Shown: positions 11,897 through 24,009 of the stretch, piece by piece
Numbering within the stretch: position 1 is the stretch's first letter
Layout of the letters: each line of letters starts with the position of its first letter
Assembly: GCF_012489685.1 (NCBI RefSeq)
Contig: NC_080043.1
Coordinates: forward strand, 85,266,292 to 85,330,291
Direction: 5' to 3'
DNA length: 64,000 bases
DNA from: Lotus japonicus
Lineage: Eukaryota > Streptophyta > Magnoliopsida > Fabales > Fabaceae
The notes under the pieces: generated by a model
Told to the model about the DNA's origin: nothing
Database searches by the model: none
What the model saw: only the letters and a program-made list of their open reading frames with translations
Program-made: the position numbers and the translations under genes

Positions 11897-14800
11897 CACA
11901 TCAAAAGAAAGAAAAAAAAATTGTGGGGGGAGGGGGAGGGGTTTAGACTAATGGATATAAGTGCATTTTTGTGGTCATAATTAAGATATTTCTTACATCT
12001 ATTTTTCTGTTATAATCACTCAAATTCATGTTATGTTTGGGGTAGTGGGTGAGTTTTTTTTTTAAATTGCTATTGCAACTTTGACTTGGGTGTTGTGAAT
12101 GTCAAATGTCTTATCCTTAAGAATATGATTTTTAGGAATTAAATTCTAGACCTAAGCATTCAAACAATCACTTTTTATCATTGTAATCGATAACTGTTAG
12201 GTGATAAGTGAGATTTTGAAATTATCACTATCTTAGTCTAGAGAAATGTTGTTAATAACTGCTTATTAAATAAATCTTATTTTGTTGTTAAAAAAACACG
12301 ATCACAATAACTCAAACAATAACATGTGAGTAACAATAAGAAATAATATCCAACGCACTACAATCTATAAAAGTAAAAATTATTTTCAATCACAGCCGTA
12401 CATCTGAATCCCATTTTCCTTCAGCCCTTTCCCCTTTCTTTCTCACGTTTCTTTTTGGTTTTTTCCGTTTAGTTTTCCCATAGTTTCCTTTGTAATTGCT
12501 TGGTTTCTCATTAGACAAATATGGGGCCGCACACACACCAGAAATAGAAATAGGGAAAAGAATCGAAGAAAGAAAAGATCGAGACGATGGCAGGAACGAT
12601 AGCAAGAGGGAGGATGGCAGAGTCCATTGTTGCTCTGGAACTCCTGCTTCGAGAACGTGAGCAACAACCAAGGCAAACAAGCGAATGTGACGTCCTTATC
12701 TGATGAAGCTCTGCGACCACATCAACAAGCTCCGATGTCAAGCACTTCCCAGGTACTCATACTCGATGCCTTAATTCAGAATTAGTAAAATCTGGAAAAC
12801 ACGGTTGATTTCGGTTCATTAGAAGTATCCTATTCATTTGGCAATATGGTGAAGCATAACCTCACCCTTTTGTTTATTATGATTTCAATTAGATTATAAT
12901 AATCTTGGGTGCTAAATCTATGGTTTTGATTTCAAAACAAGGGGAAATTGAGAAGATGGGTCATCCATGGTAGGGTGCAAGCAGCGGAGAAAGGGGGGTT
13001 ATCAAAGATGAGGACAGAGGACTCACTCTGTGATCTCAATCTTCTCCTCCCTCCTTCCTTCTCCAGGATCATGTGTAGCCATACTTCATGCCACATTGAG
13101 AAGATTGTGTTTTCTGATTCTCTATGAAGTTTAATGTTTACAAGGTGATTAAATTTTGATTGCTTGAATTTGAAAAATGAAATTGTGCATGTGGGTGTAA
13201 TTTTCAGCATTTTAGCCTCATTGATTTTAAAGTTTCGTATTTGTTTTATGGGGGAGTTGAGTCTTCTACTTCTTTCGAGGTTTATGGTTATATCTCTATG
13301 CTTAAGGTATGCAATGTGGATTTTTTTTTGTCAGGTACCTATCGACAATGTGATACCCAAGGAACTAATTGTTATATACTTATCAATGACATTGGCATGG
13401 CTTATGTATCTGTTTCAGATTTCGCTGGAAAAATTATAGAAGCTGAAGGAGTTCAAACTTCAAACTCACTATGGTTAGCTGAACTCCGCCTTGGTTATTA
13501 TCATTTTTTATGATGTTTTTACTGTGATCAACCAAATATTCTAAGAAGGGGAAGAAGAAGAACATGTGCTCTGAGGAAAAAGGCCTTCAGCACCTTACAT
13601 CTTATGGTGCAAAGACAAATGAAGTGAGGTAAAACAAGAAATCTTTTTCAATGATTCAATTTTTTCCTTCTTTGTTTTATAAACCTCACTGAAACTTGGG
13701 TGTTCATGAATATTTGTTTTTAACTGCAGTTCCAATGTGGTTTTGGTCCAAAACCACAAAGCTAAAGTACATGAATATTTCATACAACGTTCCAAATTTT
13801 CCTATAGCTTTTATGAAGGTTGTCATGTAATTTTGGCTACAAAACAATTTACAGGTTTATTCTCATCTTTTTTAAGAAGTGCAACATCAGCAATTTGTCC
13901 AACAATAGATATGCTCATTCAGAAATCTAAACGGGGTCTGAATAGTATCTGTTGAAGCTGAGGACTAGGTTGGAGGCTTACTGAATAACTAGCACAACAT
14001 TCACTCTGGCCATTTCAAAAAATGAGAAGCCTATTTGGCCTATGAGGTTATGAGTTGTGACATTGGATGTGTTCTTAACCTGCTGCTACTTTGCGGTTTC
14101 TCCCATCAACTTCATATGACTTGGGGGGTGCTCTTGGCTTTACTGATATAGAGCAGCAAAGTAACAATGAAGAAAACTGTGCGTACAGAAGCTCACGTTT
14201 CGATGAACAAATGAACTTCAATGGATATTTTATTTGCCAAGCATGTGGTTTGTGATGGGAAATGTTTGGGCATTTGACTCACATGTTGGATCCTTCCATG
14301 AAGCTCCACGTCTTCCACATCGTCCTTCTTAACATATGAGGAATTAATTTGAGGGACTTTATGTTGATACGAGTTGTATATGGTTGGGGTTAGTAGTTAT
14401 GGAGTAAGCGGATGAAGCAGTGAATAAAAATGGTGAAGGGGGGTAGCTTCTAAGTCTCTATTATCTGCACCTAATCTGCAAATGCAATTATAAGATGGGG
14501 TAATGATTTCTTGGTGGTATAGGAGATGTTTCAAATGTAGAAAAACCAAAGTAGGCTCCTTTCACAAAATTATTTGGAATCAAAGCTGCGTTGTTGTGCT
14601 ACAAGTACAAGGTGTATGAAGTGTTGTTGCATCCATTATTTGGGGATTGAATCCTAAGAGATTGTAAAACGATCTTTCGAGGAAAGAGGAAGAAATTCAA
14701 AGGATCAGGGCAGCCCGATTAATGTGTAGTGCTTCTGCATAGATCAGGTCACATTTTTTCATTTTCACTTTGGGTTGATGTTGGAGAGAACCGATCAAAA

Positions 14801-14960
14801 GTTAAGATAGAGAATGTCTTTCAGATGCTCTTGATTACAAGAGCTGCATTGTTTGAATAAATGAAAAATATCTTAATCATATGTCAAGACTCCAATTTTT
14901 CGTTAATTAAATTTGTCATGATAAGCATTGTCCTGCATTATGTTGGTTTTCATTGTATGA
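11897..14960. other. Long non-coding or decayed stretch
   Basis: No convincing gene was found in about 3 kb. The 12500-13960 part has purine-rich exon-like pieces and possible splice sites (for example an acceptor at about 13334 and another at about 13727), but the reading frames are short and match no family I know. It may be a decayed gene or a non-coding transcript. Confidence 0.3.
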
Positions 14961-15351
14961 GGTGGATGAGTTTGGTAGCTCCACATGTTTTGTGTTTGTA
15001 GATTGGCATTATCTCATGGGGCCTGGGAGTTGGTCCAGTAATGGGATCATCGAGTATTATGATGAAAACACATTAATAATTTATATATGATTTTTTAATA
15101 TAAAATTTATAAAGTAAAACTTAATGCCAGACAATGAACATTTTATTTAAGAGTAGATAGATATTTTAATTTTTAATTATTAGAAGAAAAAACACACTTG
15201 CAAATTATTTTAGTTTATTATAAATATGATATAATAACCTAGCTAATAGTGAAAATATGACATATGGGGATAAAAAACACATTCATATTTACAAATATTT
15301 TTTATAATATAAATTATAAAAGTTGAAACTTAATAAAGAGAATAAATATTT

Positions 15352-15749
15352 GGTGTTTGCTATGGTACCTTAACCCAAATTAAGGTATGGTACCCAAAAT
15401 GAGATAATTCAATAATAAAGAAGCATTTACAAGTTATGATTTTGATGTTATTTTATCGTAGTGATGCAACATTTCATTCATAGAGACATGAGATTTGTAG
15501 GTTGTGTTTTTTTAGACTTTGTTCATCCGTCAATCATGGTTATTTTACGCGCATCTCAACCATAATCGTTCATCTCCACAACTAAATCATTTTTCATTAA
15601 AAAACAAATTTCATGAGATGAAATTAATTGAATAGGAAAGTGAAATGCGAAAATGTAAAATTTACCTAAAAAAATATAATAATCATCTATTAAATTACTC
15701 AATGCGGGTATCATACCCAAAATATTTTATGGGTACCACAGAATTTACC
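15352..15749. mobile_element. MULE-type MITE, 398 bp, perfect 9 bp target duplication
   Basis: The ends are GGTGTTTGCTATGGTACC on the left and ggtaccacagaatttacc on the right. Both flanks carry taaatattt (15343-15351 and 15750-15758). A 9 bp target duplication is typical of Mutator-like elements. The inner GGTACC-containing arms form further inverted repeats. No protein is encoded. Confidence 0.75.
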
Positions 15750-15758
15750 TAAATATTT

Positions 15759-17760
15759 TACTTAGGAATATATGTTTTGTTTGTGAGTCAAGAATATCTA
15801 CAGTTGACTATAATGACTATCCCTTTGTCGTTATGGTAAATAGTTGATCACAATATGCACTTTATTTCCACGAGCGAGGATCGAACTCCCAATCTCATAA
15901 TGGTTAAGGGATGAAGTTAACTTACTATTATGTCCACCTTAAATTATTTTAAGAAGAATTACACTTTTAACATAATTTTATTTTTCTTTAATGGTCATAA
16001 TTTGAATCTTTCAATATCTATTGATTTCAATTTCAGTTTTCGCTTTTAAAAAAAATTCAGTTTTTTGTTTGATCCTTCGGTATTTTAATTTGTGCTTCAA
16101 ACGGCTATTTTACAATCAAAGCATATTAGCATAGTAAAAAAGAGGTTTAATGCTTTAGAAACTGTTACCGGGAAGATTAAGATATATTGAAACTGAAGTT
16201 AAATATTTAAATACCAATTTATGTTCTTATTGAGTAACTGAGAAATTAATGAGTATGTTTAAAACTCTTTAGTTGTTAATTAAAAAATTTATATATGATT
16301 CATTTAACATTGAGCGCAGGAATCATTGATTTTACTACTGCAACTTGCTCTATGACACACTATAAGAAACATTAATCACAAACTAAATGTTTTAATCAGA
16401 AGATAGCTAACAAATTTTTTTTTTGAAAAATAGCTAACAAAATACACTTTATTTTAGAATAAGGTTTTTTTTTACGGTGAGTAAGTTAAATTTTTTTTTT
16501 CGAAAGCAAAAGATAATAAAATTAATATGAGGAAAAAGTCAAGATATACAACCCGCCTCAATAGGAAGCAAAAGACCACCAAAAAAAAAAAAAACACCCA
16601 ATCCAACCCAAAAAACAATCATCTGCCAACCTGTTAAGCCCTTAAGAAGAAAAGAAAAACCCAAAGCCTAAAGACTACCACCCGAAAGAGCAAGAAACAA
16701 AAAACCCAAAGCCCAAAGAGGTCCCAAGAACAAAGAGTAAGTTAATAATTGAACATGATTGATATATGTATAATTTATTTAATATAAAATTTATGAGTTA
16801 AAAACTTAACATGCGAGAATGAAGATTTTATTTAAAAGAAAGTTAATAATTGAATTGTTAGAAGAAAAATACACTTTAATATAATTTTAGTTCTTTTTAT
16901 AATTTTTTATAAATATCCGAATTTATATATAAAGAAGTTGTTTTGACAGTATTGAGGGTGAAAAAATATTTCAATAAATCAGTACACATGAGAGTGATAA
17001 AAAGAATAGATAGGTTTGAACAAAATAAAAAAGAGACAAGATTAAGAATTAAGTTTAATCATTAAGTTCTTTGGATCTATATATACAAATAAAAATAACG
17101 TATGAATCAATTTAATCAAATTATACTCCTACGTGTTCTTCAATGTTTTTTTTAAGGAAATGTGTTATGGTAATTACAATTGTAAGTATTATTCTCCATA
17201 TAATTATTGTATTAAAATTTAGCCAATGAAACTAATTATGATCTTTTCCTATTTATTTTTATTTTATTTCAAGAAATTCATAATGGCAATTATAATTCTC
17301 AGTTATGTCGTCAATGTAATTATTTCACTTGCAAAAAATATTTATGAGGATATACTCGGTGTATTTTATTAGCTCATATGTGTTACTTCTCTCTACAATA
17401 AAATTTTAAATTATTATATAAAAACTAAATTAAATAATGCAACATTTAGATTAACAAACAAAATAATGGGTTGTCTAAATGACCCATGAGAAAGTTTGAG
17501 TTAAATAACCATCATCCAATTAACATTGGGGATAAGTGAGTTAGAAAACATAGTAAATATAATTACAATTTCAAAAAATATATATAATTACTACTCTCTT
17601 ACAAACGAAACCAAGGACGTTCTTCGCAAAAAAATATTCCAATTTAAGATTTTTTATATCTAAAATTAATTTTATTTTTTAAATTCATAAACTTTCTTTA
17701 AGTAAACGCACAAAAATAACATATATTTTTAAAAAAAATTATGTTATAAACAAAAATGAA
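15759..17760. other. AT-rich intergenic DNA with transposon traces
   Basis: No gene was found. A CACTATAAGAAA-like phrase at about 16358 resembles a CACTA-element end. A purine/A-rich block at 16500-16735 looks like a retroposed tail. Nothing can be delimited with confidence. Confidence 0.35.
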
Positions 17761-17764
17761 CGTC

Positions 17765-17794
17765 CCCGTGCGTTGCACGGGTCAAAAGTACTAG
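17765..17794 (+). mobile_element. Helitron 3' terminus
   Basis: A perfect 7 bp hairpin cccgtgc-gtt-gcacggg (17765-17781) is followed nine bases later by CTAG (17791-17794) and then T. This is the canonical Helitron 3' end: hairpin, CTRR, insertion before T. It is very similar to the end at 3130-3160, so both belong to one family. The 5' end was not located; TCTCTCTACAATAAAA near 17388 is a candidate. Confidence 0.6.
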
Positions 17795-18024
17795 TTAAAT
17801 ATATAATTTATCACTTTAGTGCTTCAAAAATATTTTTAATTAATTCAATTTTAAATTTTATAATTTAAATGTAAAAATTAAAGGGAAAATGAATCAATCA
17901 AAATTGAATGTAAACAAAGGCATGAGTATAAGATTATCTATATTTGATGAGGTAGGCACATATAGCTGTCACTGAAATACCATACTACTTTCATTCTTAA
18001 CAAACAATAAATAAAGTAATAAAC

Positions 18025-18145
18025 AAACCACTGGCTTCCCCAAAACCAGTAGCTAGCTATACCGCTTTATGCCACTGGTTTTCCCAAATTTTTGGTAGTT
18101 TCCTTAGTGACCTTGTCACATCAAAGCACAATCTTAGTATATAAG
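18025..18145 (+). promoter_or_regulatory. Promoter of second WIP gene: three AAACCA-type motifs and TATA box
   Basis: AAACCACTGGC (18025-18035) and AAACCAGTAGC (18043-18053) lie on the + strand and AAACCAGTGGC on the minus strand (18071-18081). Each is close to the hypoxia-responsive promoter element AAACCA followed by three G/C and GC. TATATAAG at 18138-18145 is the likely TATA box, about 117 bp before the ATG. The arrangement is kept in the duplicate at 25.1 kb. Confidence 0.5.
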
Positions 18146-18261
18146 AACACCTTCATTCCAATTACTCCAATTCAATCCAAAATCTCACCAAGACTTCTTC
18201 TATCAAGTTTCATATTTCTTTTGTAATCTGAAAAGCAAAGCACTAAAGTTTGTTTAATTTC

Positions 18262-18543
18262 ATGATGAGTTCAGCAAGCAGAGCATGGACAGTGGCAGCA
18301 AGTGTTGGAGTTGTGGAGGCATTGAAGGACCAAGGCTTGTGCAGGTGGAATAGTGTCATAAGATCAGCTCAACATCATGTCAAAAACCATGTGAGATCAT
18401 TGTCTCAGGCAAAGAAGCTTTCTTCTTCATCCTCCTCTTCTGCTATGGTTTCCAACAGATCATTAAAGGAAGAAGAAGCAAAGAAGTCAGAGGAATCCTT
18501 GAGAACAGTCATGTACTTGAGCTGTTGGGGTCCCAACAATTAG
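18262..18543 (+). CDS. Wound-induced polypeptide family protein (DUF3774), 93 aa
   Basis: This intronless gene is a close paralogue of the one at 25345. It has the WIP N-terminal block (SRAWTVAASVGVVEALKDQG), the CRWN motif, a long Ser run (LSSSSSSSAM), a charged EEEAKKSEE stretch and the signature ESLRTVMYLSCWGPNN. The start is the first of two consecutive ATGs; upstream in-frame sequence has no ATG. It differs from the 25345 protein at three residues by eye (V44/L, S48/P, N65/S). Family members are small stress-inducible proteins without a known enzymatic role. The promoter carries AAACCA motifs, so induction by low oxygen is an inference worth testing. Confidence 0.92.
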   Translation: MMSSASRAWTVAASVGVVEALKDQGLCRWNSVIRSAQHHVKNHVRSLSQAKKLSSSSSSSAMVSNRSLKEEEAKKSEESLRTVMYLSCWGPNN

Positions 18544-19040
18544 CTAGAGCTAGAGCCACCTGGGCAATCACGAAAGATTGTGTTTTCTGATTGAACCTGT
18601 AATGGTGCAATTGTATATGATATCCAGAACTGCTTCCTCACTGTGACAGAAATTGATGTCAATTTTGATAAATGGGAAATGAAAGAGCTAAGAATTGATT
18701 CCAATTTTTATGTGTTTTCTTTAGCAGTAGCATATCATTCTTCACTTTCATTTCATACCACTAATGCTGCCTCTTCTAGGTGAAACATCATTTTGTGTTA
18801 TGATTTCTTTGTTTCTATATGTATAGAGGAAGCAGTATGAATTTACTGTTTACGAGTTGACTTTACCCCTCATGAGTTTACCTAATTCTCAAAGTTTGAC
18901 TACCTTGAGCATAGAGCACCAAGTCATCTATAGAAGAAAAGAAAGATGAGAAAGGCTAGGACAATTCCTAAATTGGTTTCCAAAGTCCTTGCTCAACAAT
19001 TGAATTGATCAAATGTGATAATCTCTTCATGCAAAAAGAC

Positions 19041-19956
19041 TGTTGGAGAAAGGAAAATCGGTGAGCTGAGTCATGAATTAGATCCATTGTTCTTGAAAGT
19101 TTTATTCTTGTGTTATCTCAAACACTTCCCGGGTTAAACAACCTAGGTATAAACCAAAATACAAGAACTAGTGACATTAAACTCAACAATTTATGAGAGA
19201 TATTTCCAAAATATATAAAATTGGAAATATGCATTATATTATGAGTTATAATATTAGTGTTCAAAGTTATGGTAACATGTTGATTGTGGTATAGTGGATT
19301 TATCACTAACTATGCCCTTGCGTGTCCTTTGTTTGATTCCTCCTGGTGGCACTTTTCGGTTGTTTATTAATTTGAAATTCAAATTTTTAGCAAAAATTCA
19401 CACCTCTTGGATTCGAACTCACAACCTCTAGCATGAGGGGAAGGGACGCATCTGCCATTTGGGCTTCCACAACAATTGTGACATTTAATGAACATTAATG
19501 GTATATAACGGTTTATGACAGTTACTTCTCCAAGAGATATATCTCTTCACCAAGGAATGTTAGTATCTCTATATAAAGAGATACTTGGGCAGAAAAACAA
19601 GATAATTCTGATGTACGAAATTGGACTTCATTTTAGCCAATTTCTATTCCATTTATTTTATACTAAATCATCATACACTTCACTAATGCATGGGTGAAGT
19701 GTGAGAATCATACTTCTGTAAACTATTATCAAAGATACGCTTGGTGTGTTAGTGCAAACCACATCAAGGAATTCAAAGTATCCTGAAGGGAATTCGCCGG
19801 TTTTCTCATTTGCATCCAACACATATTAATTGGTGGGGGCGAATTGAACCTAAAGGTTAGTGTTTATGCACGCTTTGAATCTTCAAGTGCTTCCGTCATC
19901 AAGATCTTCATCAATCCAAGAGTTGCAGCATCTCCCCAACAGATTATTTCCCAACA
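19041..19956 (+). repeat. LTR A of the inverted-LTR element
   Basis: About 916 bp, starting TGTTGG and ending CCCAACA. It has a TATA-like tatataaagagat near 19570 and ggttcgaac-like B-box phrases. Its second half aligns in inverted orientation with 21073-21540. Confidence 0.6.
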
Positions 19957-20839
19957 ATATTGGTTTGGACCACATAATACAAGTGAAACACATTTATTTT
20001 ACTTTCACCATACTATAATATATATGAAAATGATAAGACATACAAATTTGTTTCAAAAACAGTAAAGATAATAACATTCAATATCATAGACTTGACAATA
20101 ACATATAGCTGATTGTGTGGTTTGTTAATGCACATGGAACATCACGTCCTGTGTTCGATCCTATTGAAATCACACCATTTCATTTTTAAATTTTAAATTT
20201 CACAAAAAAAAAAATGAAAACTGGTGCCGGGTGAGATCGAACCCACGCACCCACACCACTTCCAGCGGAGAAAGACCATTCTTGCCAACATTCATATAAT
20301 GTCATCAATAACAATTATAGTTATTTTAAACGTAACAGTTCGTTTTCCATTTCCAGATAACAAACATTGATAGAAGTCACATAAATCATAAAATTGTATA
20401 TGAATATATGATCATCATTTATCATCCTTATGAAGCGGAAATCATAAATAAGGATTCTCATGATACAAACACTTAACTCTAATTTTAAAAACATGATACA
20501 TGCATTATTACTTGCATAATAAATGAAACTCAAGACATTCAAACATGAACAACAATAATTTAGATTGTAGCAATCACATAATCTCAATCATTCATTTTGA
20601 TATCATATTCATGCAGCGGAAAATTAATAGTTAAGTTCTCAAAACTATCAAGAATAATTTTAAGACATCATTCATGGATCAAATCACCATTAAAGAAAAA
20701 CTACAAATTTTCTAACTCATGCTTTGCAACCACATGTAAACTTAATCATATTAAAGCATGCAGAAGATATATCAGATCTTAAGAATTCATAGTCTTCACA
20801 CAATACGAATGGTTGTGGGGTACTAACCTCTATTCATAA

Positions 20840-21045
20840 GTGTAATTGATCCCATTTGATCTTCCTCTTGTTTCAGTCATGGTTTCATTTTTCTTCTCTA
20901 ATGATCTTGTAGTGTTCAGAACATACACCACTTTCAGGATTGTAAGAAGGAATTGCATCTTCTTCTGCCATCGGTTGAACTTTCCTCCATCAAACTTGTC
21001 CAATTTCACAAAATTAGACATCATGTCTTTGAGTGATGCAGCCAT
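20840..21045 (-). pseudogene. Copia gag N-terminal fragment
   Basis: This minus-strand frame begins MAASLKDMMSNFVKLDKFDG and continues with NRWQKKMQFLLT and LKVVYVLNT. This is the start of a copia-type gag polyprotein (FDGxxFxRWQKKM motif). It lies 28 bp inside LTR B and is oriented with it, so LTR B is a 5' LTR. The frame ends after about 70 residues; no pol sequence follows. Confidence 0.7.
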
Positions 21046-21072
21046 TGATTACGAATAATTGAACCTAAAGAT

Positions 21073-22093
21073 TGTTGGGAAATAATCTCTGTTGGGGAAG
21101 ATGCTGCAACTCTTGGATTGATGAAGATCTTGATGACGGAAGAACTTGAAGATTCAAAGCGTGCATAAGCACTAACCTTTAGGTTCAATTCGCCCCCACC
21201 AATTACTGTGTATTGGATGCAAGTGAGAAAACCGGCGAATTCCCTTCAGGATACTTTGAATTCCTTGATGTGGTTTGCACTAACACACCAAGCGTATCTT
21301 TGATAATAGTTTACAGAAGTATGATTCCCACACTTCACTCATGCATTAGTGAAGTTAAGGATGATTTAGAATATAGTAAATGGAGGAGAAATTGACCAAA
21401 AGGAAGTCCAATTTCGTGCATCAGAATTATCTGTTTTTCTGCCCAAATTATCTCTTTATATAGAGATGTAACATCCCTTGATGAAGGGATGTGTCTCTTT
21501 GAAAATAACTGTCTAAATCGGTTATATATTATTAATGTTCCACAAGAGACATGACCATTTCATGGCTCAACTGGCAATCACATCTGATGGCCCACGCAAG
21601 TAGTAAGTCTCGAGTTCGAATCCAAGGGCCGTGACTTTTTGCCAAAATTTGTATTTTTGCTAATTAAAATTAAAATTAATTAATAAGAAAAACACAGCCA
21701 GTAGATTTCGAACCTTGCACATGGAGATAAAAAGCACATAGTCTAACCACTAAACCAATATCAACATATTGATATAGTCTCAAACATTAATAGCTATAAC
21801 AATTAATACAAACATATTTCCAACTACATATTTTGGAAATAATTCTCACACAAATTGTCTAGGAACAAAAGGAAAAAGCTCATATATATATATATTGTGT
21901 TCTCATGGGGTAAATCCTCCAACTTGCACTGCATTGGGCCCAACGAAGTCCAATCTTATGTGCGCTAGAGCTAACCCCTTACTAAATTGTTTACTACCTC
22001 CATGCGAAATTTGATATACAAACTATTAGAATGTTCATCACATACTTAGTGTGAGACATCGAACTTTTAAAATACACACACAACATTCCAACA
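21073..22093 (-). repeat. LTR B of the inverted-LTR element
   Basis: About 1021 bp on the minus strand from TGTTGGAATGTTG to CCCAACA. It has a TATA-like CTATATAAAGAG near 21455. It is inverted relative to LTR A. Confidence 0.6.
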
Positions 22094-22980
22094 AGGACAA
22101 ATAGGTAAGGCAAAAGAGGATCACCATATATAATTCCCCTAGAAGGCTAGAATTCTTATAGAGATTCACCATTCAACAAAACTCTCATTTTAATAGTACA
22201 GATCCAAGCATGGATCATATAAATGAAATCATCTAAAGATTAGATATCCTTCAATTTTTCTAGAATGAAATTTTATCTCACCCTATCATAGGCTTTTTTT
22301 CAATTTGATTTTAATTGTCATCCAACCTGTCTTGCCTCTTATAATCTTCATACAGTGAATCACTACTTCCTGAAAGATTATGATATTATCACAACTATAC
22401 TCAGCTAGCACAAAATTACATGGAGTTGGCCCAACCAGTAAATTCATAAGTTCCCTTAACATGCTCGGCAGGATCTTAGATGTCACTTTGTAGGGTACAT
22501 TACGTAGGTTAATCAGTCTTTAAGTGCTTCATCTTAATAAACGGTTCCTACTTATGGAGCGACTATGAATGAAGTGTTATTGCAAAAGTGAATAATGCAG
22601 AAAGTTAACAGATAGGAAAATAGCAGATAGGGGGAAAATTGATCTCTTTTCTCTATTCATAACAGTACCTATCTATTTATAGTGTATAGGCTAACACTTC
22701 ACATCAATTAACTTGAGTCGTCTCACAACTAACTCAAGCCACACACAACTCTAGTTTGAATTAACCACAACATGAAGGAGCAACCATGGATGAAGGAGAA
22801 ACATGAGAAGAACAAAGAATAAGCTCTTTGTATGAGTTTAAATCAGAATGGAGCCTCTCAGCCTAAGTCTTGAACATGAGAGAGTCTATATTTTACATGT
22901 AGATCAGTTTAAGCGAGGTTTATCGGTTTTGAGATTTTTCAACTTAAGTCACAACCCATCACAATCAAGTTTACTATATT
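22094..22980 (+). repeat. Segmental duplication, copy 1 (right part)
   Basis: About 22098-22574 matches 27028-28043 of copy 2 (minus the hAT insertion there), and 22790-22970 matches about 28045-28230. It includes LINE-derived sequence on the minus strand and is split by a solo LTR at 22575-22772. Confidence 0.75.
22575..22772. mobile_element. Solo LTR, 198 bp, with 5 bp target duplication
   Basis: The element begins TGTTATTGCA and ends CCACAACA, and is flanked on both sides by tgaag (22570-22574 and 22773-22777). It contains tatttatag near 22672. The matching position in copy 2 of the duplication (about 28043) has no insertion, which confirms it as a discrete insertion. Confidence 0.75.
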
Positions 22981-22992
22981 TAAAATTTACTA

Positions 22993-23272
22993 CCCCCTTC
23001 GTTCTTTTTTATAAGAACTAAATGATGAGTGTATAAGAACCAATTCAAATTTAAAGGTGCATTAATTATTTTTTAGCAACAATACCCTCATTTAATTGAT
23101 GTTTCACTTTCTTTCCATTATGCAACTCATTGATTATAAATAGAAATAAAGAAAAATTAGTTGAGGTAATTTTGGAAAGTTGAGATGAATATGAACAAAT
23201 TTAATACCATCAACCACTATCTTAAGAGACGTGAAATGTTAGTTTGGTTCTTATAAAAAGGAACGAAGAGAG
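22993..23272. mobile_element. Stowaway-type MITE, 280 bp
   Basis: The left end CCCCCTTCGTTCTTTTTTAT mirrors the right end ataaaaaggaacgaagagag, and TA flanks both sides. The inverted arms extend about 34 bp. No coding capacity. Confidence 0.75.
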
Positions 23273-23281
23273 TATTTCCTA

Positions 23282-24009
23282 CTCCCTCCGTTCTAGAAAG
23301 TTTGTTGTTTTGCACCATTTTTCAATATCCAAAAATGTTTGTTGTTTTAGAAAACCAATGCATTTTTTGCTAATTTTTTCCACCTCTACCCTCATTTAAT
23401 ACATTTTCTCTCACTTATCACCTTTCATATTAACCAACCACAAATCTTCTCTATTAATTACATTCTTCTCTATCTAAGAGCATCTACATCCATCATACTC
23501 ACTAAAATATCTACACTTCATTTTTTACAATTCCCCATAAGCCACATCATCTATAACATTTTACTAACTTTTTACTTCAACCCAACAACTCTTAAAAGTT
23601 TATATAGTGGATCTCACCATCAACTTCACATTTATATATTTTATTATTTATATCCATTTTAATTAATTATATTTGTAACTTAAATATGATAGAGGTAGAT
23701 GCTCTTAATGGTAAGTGCTTGTAATAAATACAAGCTCACTTTTCAAGTCTAGTGCGGAGTATCTATTCCCACATACTCATCTTTGACATGTTGGAATTGA
23801 ATATGTATTCCAATGGTAATAGATACTCATATGAGTATGTATTTAACATTAGATACTATCATTGGAGATGCTCTAAGTATAATTTAATAGTTGCACATCA
23901 TACTAGTAAAATTAAATAAGAGCAATCTAGTCAAATTATGCTATCAATAATTGTTTTCTTACTCTTTGTGCCACAACCTTAAACTACAAACTTTTTGAAA
24001 CGGAGGGAG
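23282..24009. mobile_element. Stowaway-like MITE carrying nested MITE(s), 728 bp
   Basis: The outer ends CTCCCTCCGTTCTAGAAAG and ctttttgaaacggagggag are inverted and flanked by TA. Inside, GAGCATCT at about 23480 pairs with agatgctc at about 23867-23874, with TAA on both sides, so a Tourist-like MITE of about 395 bp appears nested. A further agatgctc at about 23698 suggests another or a composite insertion. Confidence 0.65.

Larger units (their letters stand above)
18020..19040 (+). repeat. Segmental duplication, copy 1 (left part)
   Basis: From about 18020 to 18780 the sequence is nearly collinear with about 25095-25860, covering promoter, WIP gene and 3' region. A LINE-derived piece at about 18905-19035 matches 26885-27015. 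Copy 1 lacks the roughly 1 kb of LINE sequence that copy 2 holds at 25870-26880. Copy 1 continues after the inserted 3 kb element at about 22094. Confidence 0.85.
19041..22093. mobile_element. 3.05 kb inserted element with two LTRs in inverted orientation
   Basis: The unit begins TGTTGGAG and ends ttccaaca, so its ends are inverted copies of an LTR start. Flanks are aagac (19036-19040) and aggac (22094-22098), a near-perfect 5 bp target duplication. The equivalent site in the other copy of the segmental duplication, near 27015, is empty. LTR A (+) runs about 19041-19956; LTR B (minus) about 22093-21073; both end in ..cccaaca. They share long matching blocks, for example around 19735-19960 against 21070-21310, but are diverged elsewhere. 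Between them is a short copia gag start on the minus strand. Confidence 0.65.

Noticed and set aside
12390..13955. Several open frames of 60-97 codons
   Set aside because: None is recognisable and they overlap on both strands; described only as a decayed or non-coding stretch.
19280..21660. tRNA-like B-box phrases (gagttcgaatcc, gattcgaactc, gagatcgaacccac)
   Set aside because: No cloverleaf with A-box and acceptor stem can be built around them; they lie in LTR or repeat sequence.
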